NCBI GenBank assembly: GCA_964577055.1 | Contig: CAZNWC010000010.1 | Span: forward strand, 42,000 to 105,999 | Direction: 5' to 3' | Length of the DNA stretch: 64,000 nucleotides | Source: PNNG01 sp964577055 | Lineage (GTDB): Bacteria; Bacteroidota; Bacteroidia; UBA7662 | Shown here: positions 43,714 to 52,382 of the stretch, piece by piece | Position numbering within the stretch: the stretch's first letter is position 1 | How the letters are laid out: every line of letters starts with the position of its first letter | Made by a program: the position numbers and the translations under genes | Notes under the pieces: model-generated | The model's database searches: none | What the model saw: the letters and a program-made list of their open reading frames with translations, nothing else | Told to the model about the DNA's origin: nothing

Positions 43714-46700
43714 TTAACGCATGACCAAACGCTTTAGTTTCCGCAAAATAAATTTTCTTCGAATTTGGTTGCGGTAACTTACGTAGTACATGGCCGGAAC
43801 CAGTACCAAGGTCAAGAAAGTTGCAAATGCAAGCCCAAATATAATGGTCCAGCTCAAAGGCCCAAAGAAAGCCACGCTGTCGCCACCAAAAAATATGTGT
43901 GGATTGAGTTCTGTGAACAGTTTGCCGAAGTCGATGTTCAAGCCAACGGCCAACGGAATGAGTCCCAAAATGGTTGAGAGGGCCGTGAGCATTACAGGTG
44001 TCATACGGATTTTGCCTGCTTGGATAATGGCCTCCTTCAAAGAGGTGCCCGGTTTTTCGAGCAATACATCAATATATTCCACAATGAGGATACCGTTTTT
44101 CACCACAATACCAGCCAGGGCTACAATACCGATGCCCGACATCACTACCGACATATTCATGCCTGTGATGATGAAGCCCAGCAGTACCCCAATGATGCTC
44201 AGTACAATCTCAGAAAGGATAATTAGTGTTTTGTTAATACTGTTGAATTGAATCATCAGAATGATGAAAATCAATCCCACGCTGATCAACAAGGCATTCG
44301 ACAAGAAGCGGCCCGATTCAGCTTGCTCCTCTTGCTCACCTGTCATCACCACACTGTAACCTTCGGGCACAGGATAACTGGCAATTGCTTTGTTGATGCT
44401 GGTCACTACTTGGTTGGCAGTATAGCCGCTCAATACATTCGAGCTGATGGTTACCACACGTTTTTGGTTTTTACGCTTGATAGAGCCGTAGCTATTGGTG
44501 TATTCAATTTTAGCTACCGATGACAATGGAATCTGACGGATGGCACCACCCGCATTCATGTCGCGGAAAGTGATCCGCGCATTGATCAAACGGTCTACAT
44601 CTTTGCGGTTTACCTCGTCATAGCGCAATTGAATGGGCACTTCGTCGTTGGCGTCCCGGAATTTGCTCACTTCTTTACCAAATACAGCTGCGCGTATCTC
44701 ACCGCCAATTTGTGCCGTGCTGATGCCTTCACGTTGGGCACGCTCCCTATCAACCGAAATGATGAGCTCGGGTTTGCTGGATTCAAGGTCGCTTTTGAGT
44801 TCCTCTACGCCCGGAATGTCGAGCGAATCGAGGTAACGCTTCAAGTTGGTGGCTGTTAGCCCGAGCACTTCAAAATCGTCGCCAGCAACTTCAATGTTGA
44901 TGGGTTTGCCGGTAGGTGGTCCATTACGCTCTTTGTCTACTGTAATTTCTACCCCGGGAAGGCCTTTCACCGAATTACGGATTTTATCAAGAATAGGCTC
45001 TGTGCTTTCGCCATTGCGTTTGGCAAATTCTACAAAGGCGACCGTTACTTTTCCTTTGTTCGGCGCTGCCGAACGGTCGCCCGCCATGGGGTCACCGGCA
45101 CCAATGGTTACGTTGGCAATCACCGATTCAACAAGCGGATTGTCTTTGCCAATGACTTCCATCACCTTGCCTTCTACTACGCGTGTGATGCTATCGGTAT
45201 AGGTTTGGTCAGAACCCACCGGTGTACTGATGTAAGCGTATACAAAATTGGGCTCACCCGAAGGGAAGAAATCGACCTTCAGTCGTCCCACTTGGGCTGC
45301 AAAAACAGTAAGGAACAATGTGGCGACAAAAACCACAAGGGTACCTATCATGATCCAAACCGGATTTTTGCCTGTCAATGCCCAACGCAATAAGCGCTCA
45401 TAGGCACCTTGCACCTTGGGCCAACGTTTTTCCTGGAAGTTCAGAATGGTAGGTGTAATCACGTAGCGGTTGAACCACAACAGTCCTACCACAAACACTA
45501 AGAAGTTGCCTATGCCAAACGAGCCCAATAAATATGCCATCACTGCAGCAGCCGCAAAGCCCAAGGAAATGAGTTGGAGGCTGCGCTTTTTGCGGCGCTT
45601 CTGTTCGTCGCTTACATTGGTATGCTCGGGTTTCATAAACTGCACGGCAAAAACCGGATTGATGATATAAGCCACCACAAGCGATGCCAAGAGTGTTAGA
45701 ATGAGTGTAATAGGCAGGAAGAACATGAACTTACCAACTACACCATCCCAGAATGCCAAAGGCAAGAATGGCGCAATGGTGGTGAGGGTACCAGCCAATA
45801 CAGGAAGGAAAATTTCACCGGCAGCCATCTTCGCAGCTTTGTCAACGCGACGTCGGCCATTGGCGAACAAACGGTGGGTGTTCTCCACCACCACAATGGC
45901 ATCGTCTACCACTACGCCCAGGGCCATGAGCAGCGAGAACAACACAATCATGTTCATGGTAAAGTCGATGCTCGGCATGAACAAGAAGGCAAGGAAGCTC
46001 GAAAGCGGTACCGACAAACCCACGAACATGGCGTTGGTGGTACCCATGAAGAACATCAATACAAGGGTTACCAAAATAAAACCGATGATGATGGTGTTAG
46101 TAAGGTCGTGCACCGTTGTGCGGGTGAACGTACTTTGGTCACCTGTGATGGTGATTTTGAGGTTCTGCGGCAGCTTTTCTTTTTGGTTATCGAGCAGCGC
46201 ACGGATTTCGTCGGCAGTAGAGATGAGGTTTTCGCCTGAACGTTTGATCACATTGAGGGTGATCACGTTTTCGCCATTCAAACGGGCAAACGATTCCATC
46301 TCTTTGAAGCCATCGGTAACCTTGGCAATGTCTTTCAGGTAAACCGTTGCGCCCGGCATGCTGGTGATGATGATGTTCTCAAGCTCGCTGACCTTTTTGA
46401 ATTCGCCCACCACGCGGATGGCGCGCTTCATTTCACCTGTATTGATGCTGCCGCCCGAAATGGTCATGTTTTCGTACTTGATGGCGCGCTCAATGTCGTC
46501 CATGGTGATTTTGGCCACCTGCATTTGGTACATGTCAACATCTACCTGCACTTCGCGCTCGAGGGCACCTACTACGTCAACCCGGTTTACCGACTGAATG
46601 CCTTCCACCAGGTCTTTCACATCTTCGGCATAGTCTTTCAGGCGTGCCAGCTCAATGTTGCCACTGAGGTTGATGTACATGATGGGAATTTCCGACAAGT

Positions 46701-47121
46701 CGATTTCCAGTACTGTTGGCTCCTGCGGCAGGTCGTTGGGCAGTTCTGAACGGGCCTTGTCAACCGCGTCTTTTACCTTCTGCTTGGCCTCGGCCACATC
46801 TACATCGGTACCAAACTCCACAATCACGTTCGAGAAATCCTGCAGTGAGTTTGAGGTCAGTTTTTTGATGCCCGAAATACCCTTGATTTCCTTTTCAATG
46901 GGTTTGGTCACCAGGTTTTCCATGTCGGCAGGCGAAGTACCAGGGTACACCGTGCTGACATAAATGGTGGGGATCACAATTTCGGGGAACTGCTCCTTTG
47001 GAATGGAATTGTACACCGAAATACCTGCCAGCGTTACAATGATCGACAGGATAAAAATGGTCACCCGGTTGTCGATGGCCCAGCTGGTAGGCTTAAATTC
47101 TTTGAATGGCTTTTCGCTCAT
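43714..47121 (-). CDS. RND-family efflux pump inner-membrane permease (HAE1/AcrB type)
   Basis: The 1135-residue proton-driven pump shows the N-terminal helix then YNSIPKEQFPEIVIPTIYV, the porter-domain PGTSPADMENLVTKP, and the helix-4 proton-relay aspartates ALGVVVDDAIVVVENTHR. The C-terminal half ends in IGIVALAGIVVKNGILIVEYID. An insertion of about 70 residues with extra hydrophobic segments (about 505-575) sits between the two halves. It is the last gene of the tetR-tolC-adaptor-RND unit and follows the adaptor by 15 bases. The substrate is unknown. Confidence 0.95.
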   Translation of the reverse strand: MSEKPFKEFKPTSWAIDNRVTIFILSIIVTLAGISVYNSIPKEQFPEIVIPTIYVSTVYPGTSPADMENLVTKPIEKEIKGISGIKKLTSNSLQDFSNVIVEFGTDVDVAEAKQKVKDAVDKARSELPNDLPQEPTVLEIDLSEIPIMYINLSGNIELARLKDYAEDVKDLVEGIQSVNRVDVVGALEREVQVDVDMYQMQVAKITMDDIERAIKYENMTISGGSINTGEMKRAIRVVGEFKKVSELENIIITSMPGATVYLKDIAKVTDGFKEMESFARLNGENVITLNVIKRSGENLISTADEIRALLDNQKEKLPQNLKITITGDQSTFTRTTVHDLTNTIIIGFILVTLVLMFFMGTTNAMFVGLSVPLSSFLAFLFMPSIDFTMNMIVLFSLLMALGVVVDDAIVVVENTHRLFANGRRRVDKAAKMAAGEIFLPVLAGTLTTIAPFLPLAFWDGVVGKFMFFLPITLILTLLASLVVAYIINPVFAVQFMKPEHTNVSDEQKRRKKRSLQLISLGFAAAAVMAYLLGSFGIGNFLVFVVGLLWFNRYVITPTILNFQEKRWPKVQGAYERLLRWALTGKNPVWIMIGTLVVFVATLFLTVFAAQVGRLKVDFFPSGEPNFVYAYISTPVGSDQTYTDSITRVVEGKVMEVIGKDNPLVESVIANVTIGAGDPMAGDRSAAPNKGKVTVAFVEFAKRNGESTEPILDKIRNSVKGLPGVEITVDKERNGPPTGKPINIEVAGDDFEVLGLTATNLKRYLDSLDIPGVEELKSDLESSKPELIISVDRERAQREGISTAQIGGEIRAAVFGKEVSKFRDANDEVPIQLRYDEVNRKDVDRLINARITFRDMNAGGAIRQIPLSSVAKIEYTNSYGSIKRKNQKRVVTISSNVLSGYTANQVVTSINKAIASYPVPEGYSVVMTGEQEEQAESGRFLSNALLISVGLIFIILMIQFNSINKTLIILSEIVLSIIGVLLGFIITGMNMSVVMSGIGIVALAGIVVKNGILIVEYIDVLLEKPGTSLKEAIIQAGKIRMTPVMLTALSTILGLIPLAVGLNIDFGKLFTELNPHIFFGGDSVAFFGPLSWTIIFGLAFATFLTLVLVPAMYYVSYRNQIRRKFILRKLKRLVMR

Positions 47122-47136
47122 TTTGGAAGTTTTTGC

Positions 47137-48255
47137 TTAGAAACGAATCTCTTGTCCGTCGTTCAAGTCGTTGTAACCAACGGTGATTACCTTGTCGCCT
47201 GCCTGCAAACCATCGGTGATTTGGGCTTGCGAAGCGTAGGTGCGACCCACCGTAACGTAGCGCTTGCGGGCCACCAACTGTTTGCCCTGTTTTTCGGCAA
47301 CCATGAGGAAGCTACCCTGCTCGGAGCGTTGAATTACATTTATAGGTACAGTAAGGGCAGCATCGGCACTGAAGTCGTTGATGCGCATCACCACCACCAT
47401 GTTGGGGTTGTAGGTCTTGCCAGCGGTGTTCAACTTGGCTTCTACCTTAAAAGTACGGTTGATGAGGTTGATGCTTTTGGCAACATAACTCAGTTTGGCG
47501 GTTTCTTCACGGTTGTAGTCCTTGAAGTACAATTTCACATCATCGCCTTGTTTTACTTTGGCAATGTTCGATTCGGCCAAGTCGGCAACCACACGCATAT
47601 CGTTGTAGTTCACCACCCGGAAAGTAGGCATACCAGGGGCAATTTGTTGGCCCAATTTGATGGCTACTTCATCAACAGTTCCAGCTACAGGGGCTACGAT
47701 GCGGGTTTTTTCAAGTTGGGTTTGCAAACTGGCCATCCGCTTTTCGAGACTTTCCTTTTGGTTTTTGGCTTGCAGGTATTGCAATTCGGTACCAATGCCT
47801 TCGTCCCAAAGACTTTTTTGCTTGGCAAATACAGTCTTGGCAAATTCCAACTGCGTTTTTACCTCTTCCAGTGGTTTGGTGATGAGGTCGTTGTCGAGTT
47901 CGGCAAGCACAGCGCCTTTGGCAACTTGTTGTCCTACGCTCACGTTGATTTTGCGGACAACTCCCATGTTCTCAGCCGATACATCCACACTTTCGCGTGC
48001 ATCAACCCGGCCTTGTACTTCGAGGTAGGTTTCAAAAGGAGCAGCTTCCAAGGTGGTAGCCACCACCAGTTTGCCTGAGGCCGGGATTTCGCCCTTGGCC
48101 ATGAGTTCTTCTTCAAGCGCCTTGATCTCGTTGGTGAGTTCGGCTTGTTGTTTTTTCAGCTCCTCAAGGCGACTGGTTTTGTCGGAGGCGCTTGGTTCGC
48201 TGCAGGCCACTGCACCCAGGAGGGCCAAGCCGGCAAAAAATAGGTAATTGCGCAT
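47137..48255 (-). CDS. Efflux RND periplasmic adaptor (membrane fusion lipoprotein)
   Basis: The protein has 372 residues from the ATG at 48255, with the lipobox MRNYLFFAGLALLGAVAC. A short coiled coil (RLEELKKQQAELTNEIKALEEEL) precedes the adaptor core. The core has a lipoyl half-motif (VGVVRKINVSVGQQVAKGAVLAEL), an alpha-hairpin with LQAKNQKESLEKRMASLQTQL, the second half (IVAPVAGTVDEV) and beta-barrel domains. It bridges the RND pump and the TolC channel. It is separated from tolC by 116 bases that contain a heptamer repeat array. Confidence 0.93.
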   Translation of the reverse strand: MRNYLFFAGLALLGAVACSEPSASDKTSRLEELKKQQAELTNEIKALEEELMAKGEIPASGKLVVATTLEAAPFETYLEVQGRVDARESVDVSAENMGVVRKINVSVGQQVAKGAVLAELDNDLITKPLEEVKTQLEFAKTVFAKQKSLWDEGIGTELQYLQAKNQKESLEKRMASLQTQLEKTRIVAPVAGTVDEVAIKLGQQIAPGMPTFRVVNYNDMRVVADLAESNIAKVKQGDDVKLYFKDYNREETAKLSYVAKSINLINRTFKVEAKLNTAGKTYNPNMVVVMRINDFSADAALTVPINVIQRSEQGSFLMVAEKQGKQLVARKRYVTVGRTYASQAQITDGLQAGDKVITVGYNDLNDGQEIRF

Positions 48256-48262
48256 ATAGGGG

Positions 48263-48304
48263 TTCAAAATTTAAAATTCAAAGTTCAAGGTTCAAAGTTC
48301 AAGA
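48263..48304. repeat. Heptanucleotide repeat TTCAARR x6
   Basis: Six consecutive 7-base units (TTCAAAA, TTTAAAA, TTCAAAG, TTCAAGG, TTCAAAG, TTCAAGA) lie inside the efflux operon, just upstream of the adaptor start. Confidence 0.85.
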
Positions 48305-48371
48305 GGCCTGGAGAGATGGCAATGTTGCTGTCAAATAGGCTGATGAACCCGATCCTTTTTTGGTTGATGAT

Positions 48372-49727
48372 TTATTTGGTTAAGAGTTGTCCTTTGGCTT
48401 TTTGGAGGTCGACTTTGGCAATGAGCAAATCGTACACGGCATTGTAATAATTGGCTTGGGCCTGGCGGTATTCCGATTCAGCATTGATTACCTCGAGGTT
48501 GGAACCTACACCAGCTGCGTACTTTTTACGTGCCACGTTCAGCACGTCCTGACTGAGTTGCAAGGTCATTTCCTGGTTTTTCATGCTTTCATAGGCGCTT
48601 CGCAACGCAATTTGCGCTTGATTGGCCTGCAGATTCACAGCTTTTCCAAAATCGAAAATGTTGTTCTCTACTTTTTGCAGTTCCAGTTTTTTCTGTTGCA
48701 CCTGGTAGCGCTTGGTAAAGCTGTCGAAAATGCTCCAGTTCACGCCTAAGCCAATTGATCCGTATGCAAACCAGCTTCCGTTGGGGTCGATTACCCGGTC
48801 GAAATCATTGGCACCAGCCAATGCACCTCTTTGGAGTTGAAGTCCTATAGAGGGTAGATATCCCGCCTTGATATTTCTGATTTCGAGCTGGGTGGCTGCC
48901 TTTTGGGTTAGTAGGAGCTTCATTTCGGGCCTGTCGAGCGGATTGAATGCCTGGCTTTCGAGTACGCTTTCTTCCAATCGTACGCTGCGCAGTTGATCGC
49001 GTAGTTCAATGGGCTGAGCAAGGTCATATCCCATTTGAAACTTGAGCAGGTTCACTGAAATTTCCTGGAAACGGTTGATTTTGTCGCGTTCGGTCGCCAG
49101 GTTGTTCCGCTGTACTTGTAAACGGTCGAGGTCGATTTTTTCGATATAGCCACTTGCATACATGGCCTTCATTTCGCGCAGGGTGCTGTCGAGTCCGATT
49201 AGGGTGGCATCGAGCAACAGCATGCGCTCTTGGTTCACCAATACACCGTAATAGGCTTTTTTCACGTTTTCGGCAACTTCCACCTGTGTCATTTCGTTCG
49301 ATTTGGCCGATAATTCGCGGTACACCCTTGCTGCCTGCAAACCCACGATGTAGGAGCCATCAAACAGCAGCTGGTTTACCTGAATAACAGCGTTGCCTCC
49401 GAATTGCGGCTGAAACTCGAGGGCAATGGGTTCACCGGGAGGAGCCATGGGATTGAATACCGATCCGTCGGGAATGATCACCTTTTGGATGATGTAGTTG
49501 TTGTTGATGCCGTACGAAGCATTCACCTTTGGAAAACCGATGGTGGTGATTTCGCGCACGCGGGCCTGGGCGATTTTGTCGTCGATGTTCGCGTTTTTGG
49601 CTTTCGCATTGTTGCGCATGGCGTAATCAACGGCTTCTTTCAGTGTAAAGCTGCTTTGGGCCGAGGTGGAAAGGCTAGCTGCCAGCAGGAGCAGGCTTCC
49701 CAGGAGAGCAATAGGTCGGACTTGCAT
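48372..49727 (-). CDS. TolC-family outer-membrane efflux channel
   Basis: The 451-residue protein has a signal peptide (MQVRPIALLGSLLLLAASLSTSAQ) and two homologous coiled-coil outer-membrane efflux halves. FTLKEAVDYAMRNN opens the first, and GVGSNLEVINAESEYRQAQANYYNAVYDLL closes the second. It provides the outer-membrane duct of the pump. The start ATG overlaps the last base of the tetR stop (TAATG), so regulator and channel are coupled. Confidence 0.93.
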   Translation of the reverse strand: MQVRPIALLGSLLLLAASLSTSAQSSFTLKEAVDYAMRNNAKAKNANIDDKIAQARVREITTIGFPKVNASYGINNNYIIQKVIIPDGSVFNPMAPPGEPIALEFQPQFGGNAVIQVNQLLFDGSYIVGLQAARVYRELSAKSNEMTQVEVAENVKKAYYGVLVNQERMLLLDATLIGLDSTLREMKAMYASGYIEKIDLDRLQVQRNNLATERDKINRFQEISVNLLKFQMGYDLAQPIELRDQLRSVRLEESVLESQAFNPLDRPEMKLLLTQKAATQLEIRNIKAGYLPSIGLQLQRGALAGANDFDRVIDPNGSWFAYGSIGLGVNWSIFDSFTKRYQVQQKKLELQKVENNIFDFGKAVNLQANQAQIALRSAYESMKNQEMTLQLSQDVLNVARKKYAAGVGSNLEVINAESEYRQAQANYYNAVYDLLIAKVDLQKAKGQLLTK

Positions 49728-50365
49728 TAATTGATGGGATTGGAGTTATCGAATACAGGGTTTGTTTCTAATAGTTGGTCGAGCACCCGGGCTCCTTCAG
49801 GTGTGGCCAGGCCACGGGTGAAGGTGATCATGATGGTGTACATGACGGTGCGCATGGGTTTGTTGAGTTCGGCAAAGTGGCCGGGGTCGACAATCAAATT
49901 CAAGTGCTCCATGTGCATGTGGGCCACTACTTGTACGTCGAGGTCGCGTCGGAATAGTCCTTCCTCCATGCCCCGGCGGATGTTGGCCGTAATGCCTTCG
50001 TACATCGCTGTGGCCCTAAACTGCTCAAACTGGTTCCAAATATCGCCATGGTATTTGCGCAGGTCGAACATAAAGCTGGGTGTGATTTTATCCATCCGCT
50101 GTATGCCCAAAGCTGCGATGCGAAACATTTCATCGATGGCATTGTCGGATTGTTTTTGTGCATCTACCACTTCCTGGTAATGGCAGGTGAGGAAGTCCGA
50201 CATGAGTGCTTTGAGCAGCGACTTCTTGTCGGGGAAATGTGCATATATGGTTTTTTTCGACATGCCGAGCTGTTGGGCGATGTCGTCCATGGTCATGCTT
50301 TTGATGCCATAGCGAAAAAATAGATCGCGTATGCGGTGGAGCAATTGGTGTACTTGTTCTAACAT
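49727..50365 (-). CDS. TetR/AcrR-family repressor of the efflux operon
   Basis: The protein has 212 residues from the ATG at 50365. The frame stays open further upstream to 50503 but crosses the promoter, so the ATG right behind the -7 element is used. The helix-turn-helix is FFRYGIKSMTMDDIAQQLG followed by MSKKTIYAHFPDKKSLL, the TetR signature. The remaining 150 residues form the ligand-binding domain, whose inducer cannot be inferred. It is the first gene of the pump operon and an inverted repeat lies directly upstream, so it probably represses its own transcript. Confidence 0.93.
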   Translation of the reverse strand: MLEQVHQLLHRIRDLFFRYGIKSMTMDDIAQQLGMSKKTIYAHFPDKKSLLKALMSDFLTCHYQEVVDAQKQSDNAIDEMFRIAALGIQRMDKITPSFMFDLRKYHGDIWNQFEQFRATAMYEGITANIRRGMEEGLFRRDLDVQVVAHMHMEHLNLIVDPGHFAELNKPMRTVMYTIMITFTRGLATPEGARVLDQLLETNPVFDNSNPIN

Positions 50366-50372
50366 GGCGGCG

Positions 50373-50409
50373 CAAAAGTATGGAAACTTTTTTACCGCGG
50401 ATAGTTTCC
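50373..50409 (-). promoter_or_regulatory. Promoter and probable TetR operator of the efflux operon
   Basis: On the minus strand the -7 element TACTTTTG (50373-50380) is an exact match, seven bases before the tetR ATG. Directly upstream, GGAAACT (50403-50409 on that strand) and AGTTTCC (50382-50388) form a perfect 7-bp inverted repeat with a 14-base spacer. A repressor bound here would block the promoter. Confidence 0.6.
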
Positions 50410-50642
50410 GATATAAAAAAAGTGTTAAATGTAGGTGGCCTGCGGCTGTGGGTGAAGCTTTGCTTCTGTGTGGGCCTACGGCTTTAGCACAAACTCTTTT
50501 CACTTTTAGCTCTTATCTTTTAGTTCTAAAAGGCTGTTGGTGCTACCAACCACTATATTTACCAAAAAGGCTGAGACATATTTTTTTGATTGGCGCCACT
50601 TTTTCGGAGGAATGCTGTTATTAGAGTCAGATTTACGCACAC

Positions 50643-51779
50643 ATGAACATCGGAATAGTTTGTTATCCTACCTATGGGGGCAGTGGTGTAGTAGCCACAG
50701 AATTGGGCAAAGGCCTGGCTGCCAGGGGACATAAAGTACATTTTATCAGCTATACCCAACCGGCGAGGCTCGACATTTTCATGGAAAACATCTTCTATCA
50801 CGAGGTGGCCATGGTCCATTATCCGCTTTTTGAGCACTCGCCTTATGTGTTGGCCCTCACTGGAAAGCTGGTAGATGTGGTGAAGTATGAAAAACTCGAT
50901 GTGTTGCACGTGCATTATGCCATTCCACACGCCACAGCGGCCCAACTTGCCCAGCAAATTTTGGCTTCGCAAGGCATACGGGTGGCGGTGGTGACCACCC
51001 TGCACGGCACCGATGTTACCCTGGTAGGCAAAGATCCGACCTACGAACCCGTTGTGAGCTACGCCATCAACCAAAGCGATGCGGTGACAGCCGTTTCCGA
51101 CTTCCTGAAGGCCGATACCTACCGGCATTTTCATGTGAATCGCGAAATTGATGTCATTCCCAATTTTATCGACCTCAACCGCTTTTCGCACAAGGCCAAA
51201 AGTCACTTCAAGATGGCCATTGCTCCCAATGGCGAACGCATTGTGACCCATGTTTCGAATTTCCGCAAGGTAAAGCGCATTGATTTGGTGATTCGGATAT
51301 TCAAAGGCATCAGCGATGCACTGCCCGCCAAGCTGATCCTCGTTGGGGATGGCCCTGAACGCCAAAAGGCCGAACAACTTTGCCGCGAATTGGAGTTGTG
51401 CGACCATGTACGTTTTTTGGGCAAACAGGAGGCCATTGAGGAAATTTTGTCGGTGAGCGATCTCTTTTTGATGCCTTCCGAGACCGAAAGTTTTGGTTTG
51501 GCCGCACTCGAAGCCATGGCCTGTCAGGTGCCCGTAGTGAGCAGCGATGCAGGTGGTTTGCCTGAAGTAAACATCCACGGTCAAACTGGTTTTTTGGCAG
51601 CTGTTGAGGATGTAGCAGGCATGATTGCCCATAGCATCTCCATTTTGCAGGACGATGAGAAGTTGCGCTCCTTCCGCGCGGAAGCCCTCAAGCAGGCTTT
51701 ACGATTTGATTTGGTGAACATATTGCCACTCTACGAACATTTGTACGAGCGTACCTTGGCCGAAGCCGCACTGAAGTGA
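50643..51779 (+). CDS. bshA: N-acetyl-alpha-D-glucosaminyl L-malate synthase (bacillithiol biosynthesis)
   Basis: The 378-residue GT4 glycosyltransferase catalyses the first bacillithiol step, joining UDP-GlcNAc and L-malate. The BshA hallmarks are all present: IGIVCYPTYGGSGVVATELG at the N-terminus, HVHYAIPHATAAQLA, TTLHGTDVTLVGKDP, VIPNFIDLNRF and SNFRKVKRIDLVI. The GT4 EX7E region is PSETESFGLAALEAMA. The gene stands alone, divergent from the efflux operon. Together with the bacilliredoxin at 21.6 kb it shows bacillithiol use; bshB and bshC are not in the window. Confidence 0.96.
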   Translation: MNIGIVCYPTYGGSGVVATELGKGLAARGHKVHFISYTQPARLDIFMENIFYHEVAMVHYPLFEHSPYVLALTGKLVDVVKYEKLDVLHVHYAIPHATAAQLAQQILASQGIRVAVVTTLHGTDVTLVGKDPTYEPVVSYAINQSDAVTAVSDFLKADTYRHFHVNREIDVIPNFIDLNRFSHKAKSHFKMAIAPNGERIVTHVSNFRKVKRIDLVIRIFKGISDALPAKLILVGDGPERQKAEQLCRELELCDHVRFLGKQEAIEEILSVSDLFLMPSETESFGLAALEAMACQVPVVSSDAGGLPEVNIHGQTGFLAAVEDVAGMIAHSISILQDDEKLRSFRAEALKQALRFDLVNILPLYEHLYERTLAEAALK

Positions 51780-51799
51780 GCACGGGGCGAGGGGCAGGG

Positions 51800-52275
51800 A
51801 AGGATGCGGAAGGATGATAGAGGAGGCGGTTCTAGCGAATTGCTAAACGCATGGAGCGAGGGGCATGATGCAGCGCAAATGGGCTTCTCCGTGAACTCCG
51901 TGGCCTCCATGTTTTTCAGGAAGAGAAGGATGCGGAAGGATGAAAAAGGAGGCGGTTCAGAGCAAGGGGTATGGTACAGCGCAAATGGGCTTCTCCGTGA
52001 ACTCCGTGGCCTCCGTGTTTTTCAGGAAGGGAAGGATGCGGAAGGATGAAAAAGGAGGCGGTTCAGAGCAAGGGGTATGGTACAGCGCAAATGGGCTTCT
52101 CCGTGAACTCCGTGGCCTCCGTGTTTTTCAGGAAGGGAAGGATGCGGAAGGATGAAAAAGGAGGCGGTTCAGAGCAAGGGGTATGGTGCAGCGCAAATGG
52201 ACTTCTCCGTGAACTCCGTGGCCTCCGTGTTTTTCAGTAAGAGAAGGATGCGGAAGGATGAAAAAGGAGGCGGTT
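51800..52275. repeat. 106-bp tandem repeat array
   Basis: The word AAGGATGCGGAAGGATGA recurs at 51800, 51926, 52032, 52138 and 52244. The intervals are 126, 106, 106 and 106 bases, so there are four units and a partial fifth. The two units at 51926-52137 look identical, the next differs at about four bases, and the first is a longer, diverged unit. Each unit contains CTCCGTGAACTCCGTGGCC and TCCGTGTTTTTCAG. The unit length is not a multiple of three, and the overlapping short frames are artefacts of the repetition. It fills most of the 600-base gap between bshA and the TraB-like gene. Confidence 0.95.
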
Positions 52276-52382
52276 TTGGAGCGATGCGAGGCGCATGCAG
52301 CAGTATTTTTTCTTTTTTTGGATTGGTTTGTAAGATTTGAATGGGCTTTGGCACTAACGGGTCAATAATTCAACTTAAAACC

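Noticed and set aside
51800..52275. CRISPR array
   Set aside because: The repeats are contiguous 106-bp units without unique spacers, and no cas gene is present. The 21-bp and 7-bp arrays fail for the same reason.
51804..52340. Four short overlapping plus frames with near-identical peptides
   Set aside because: They are produced by the 106-bp repeat shifting frame each unit. There is no initiation context or independent support.
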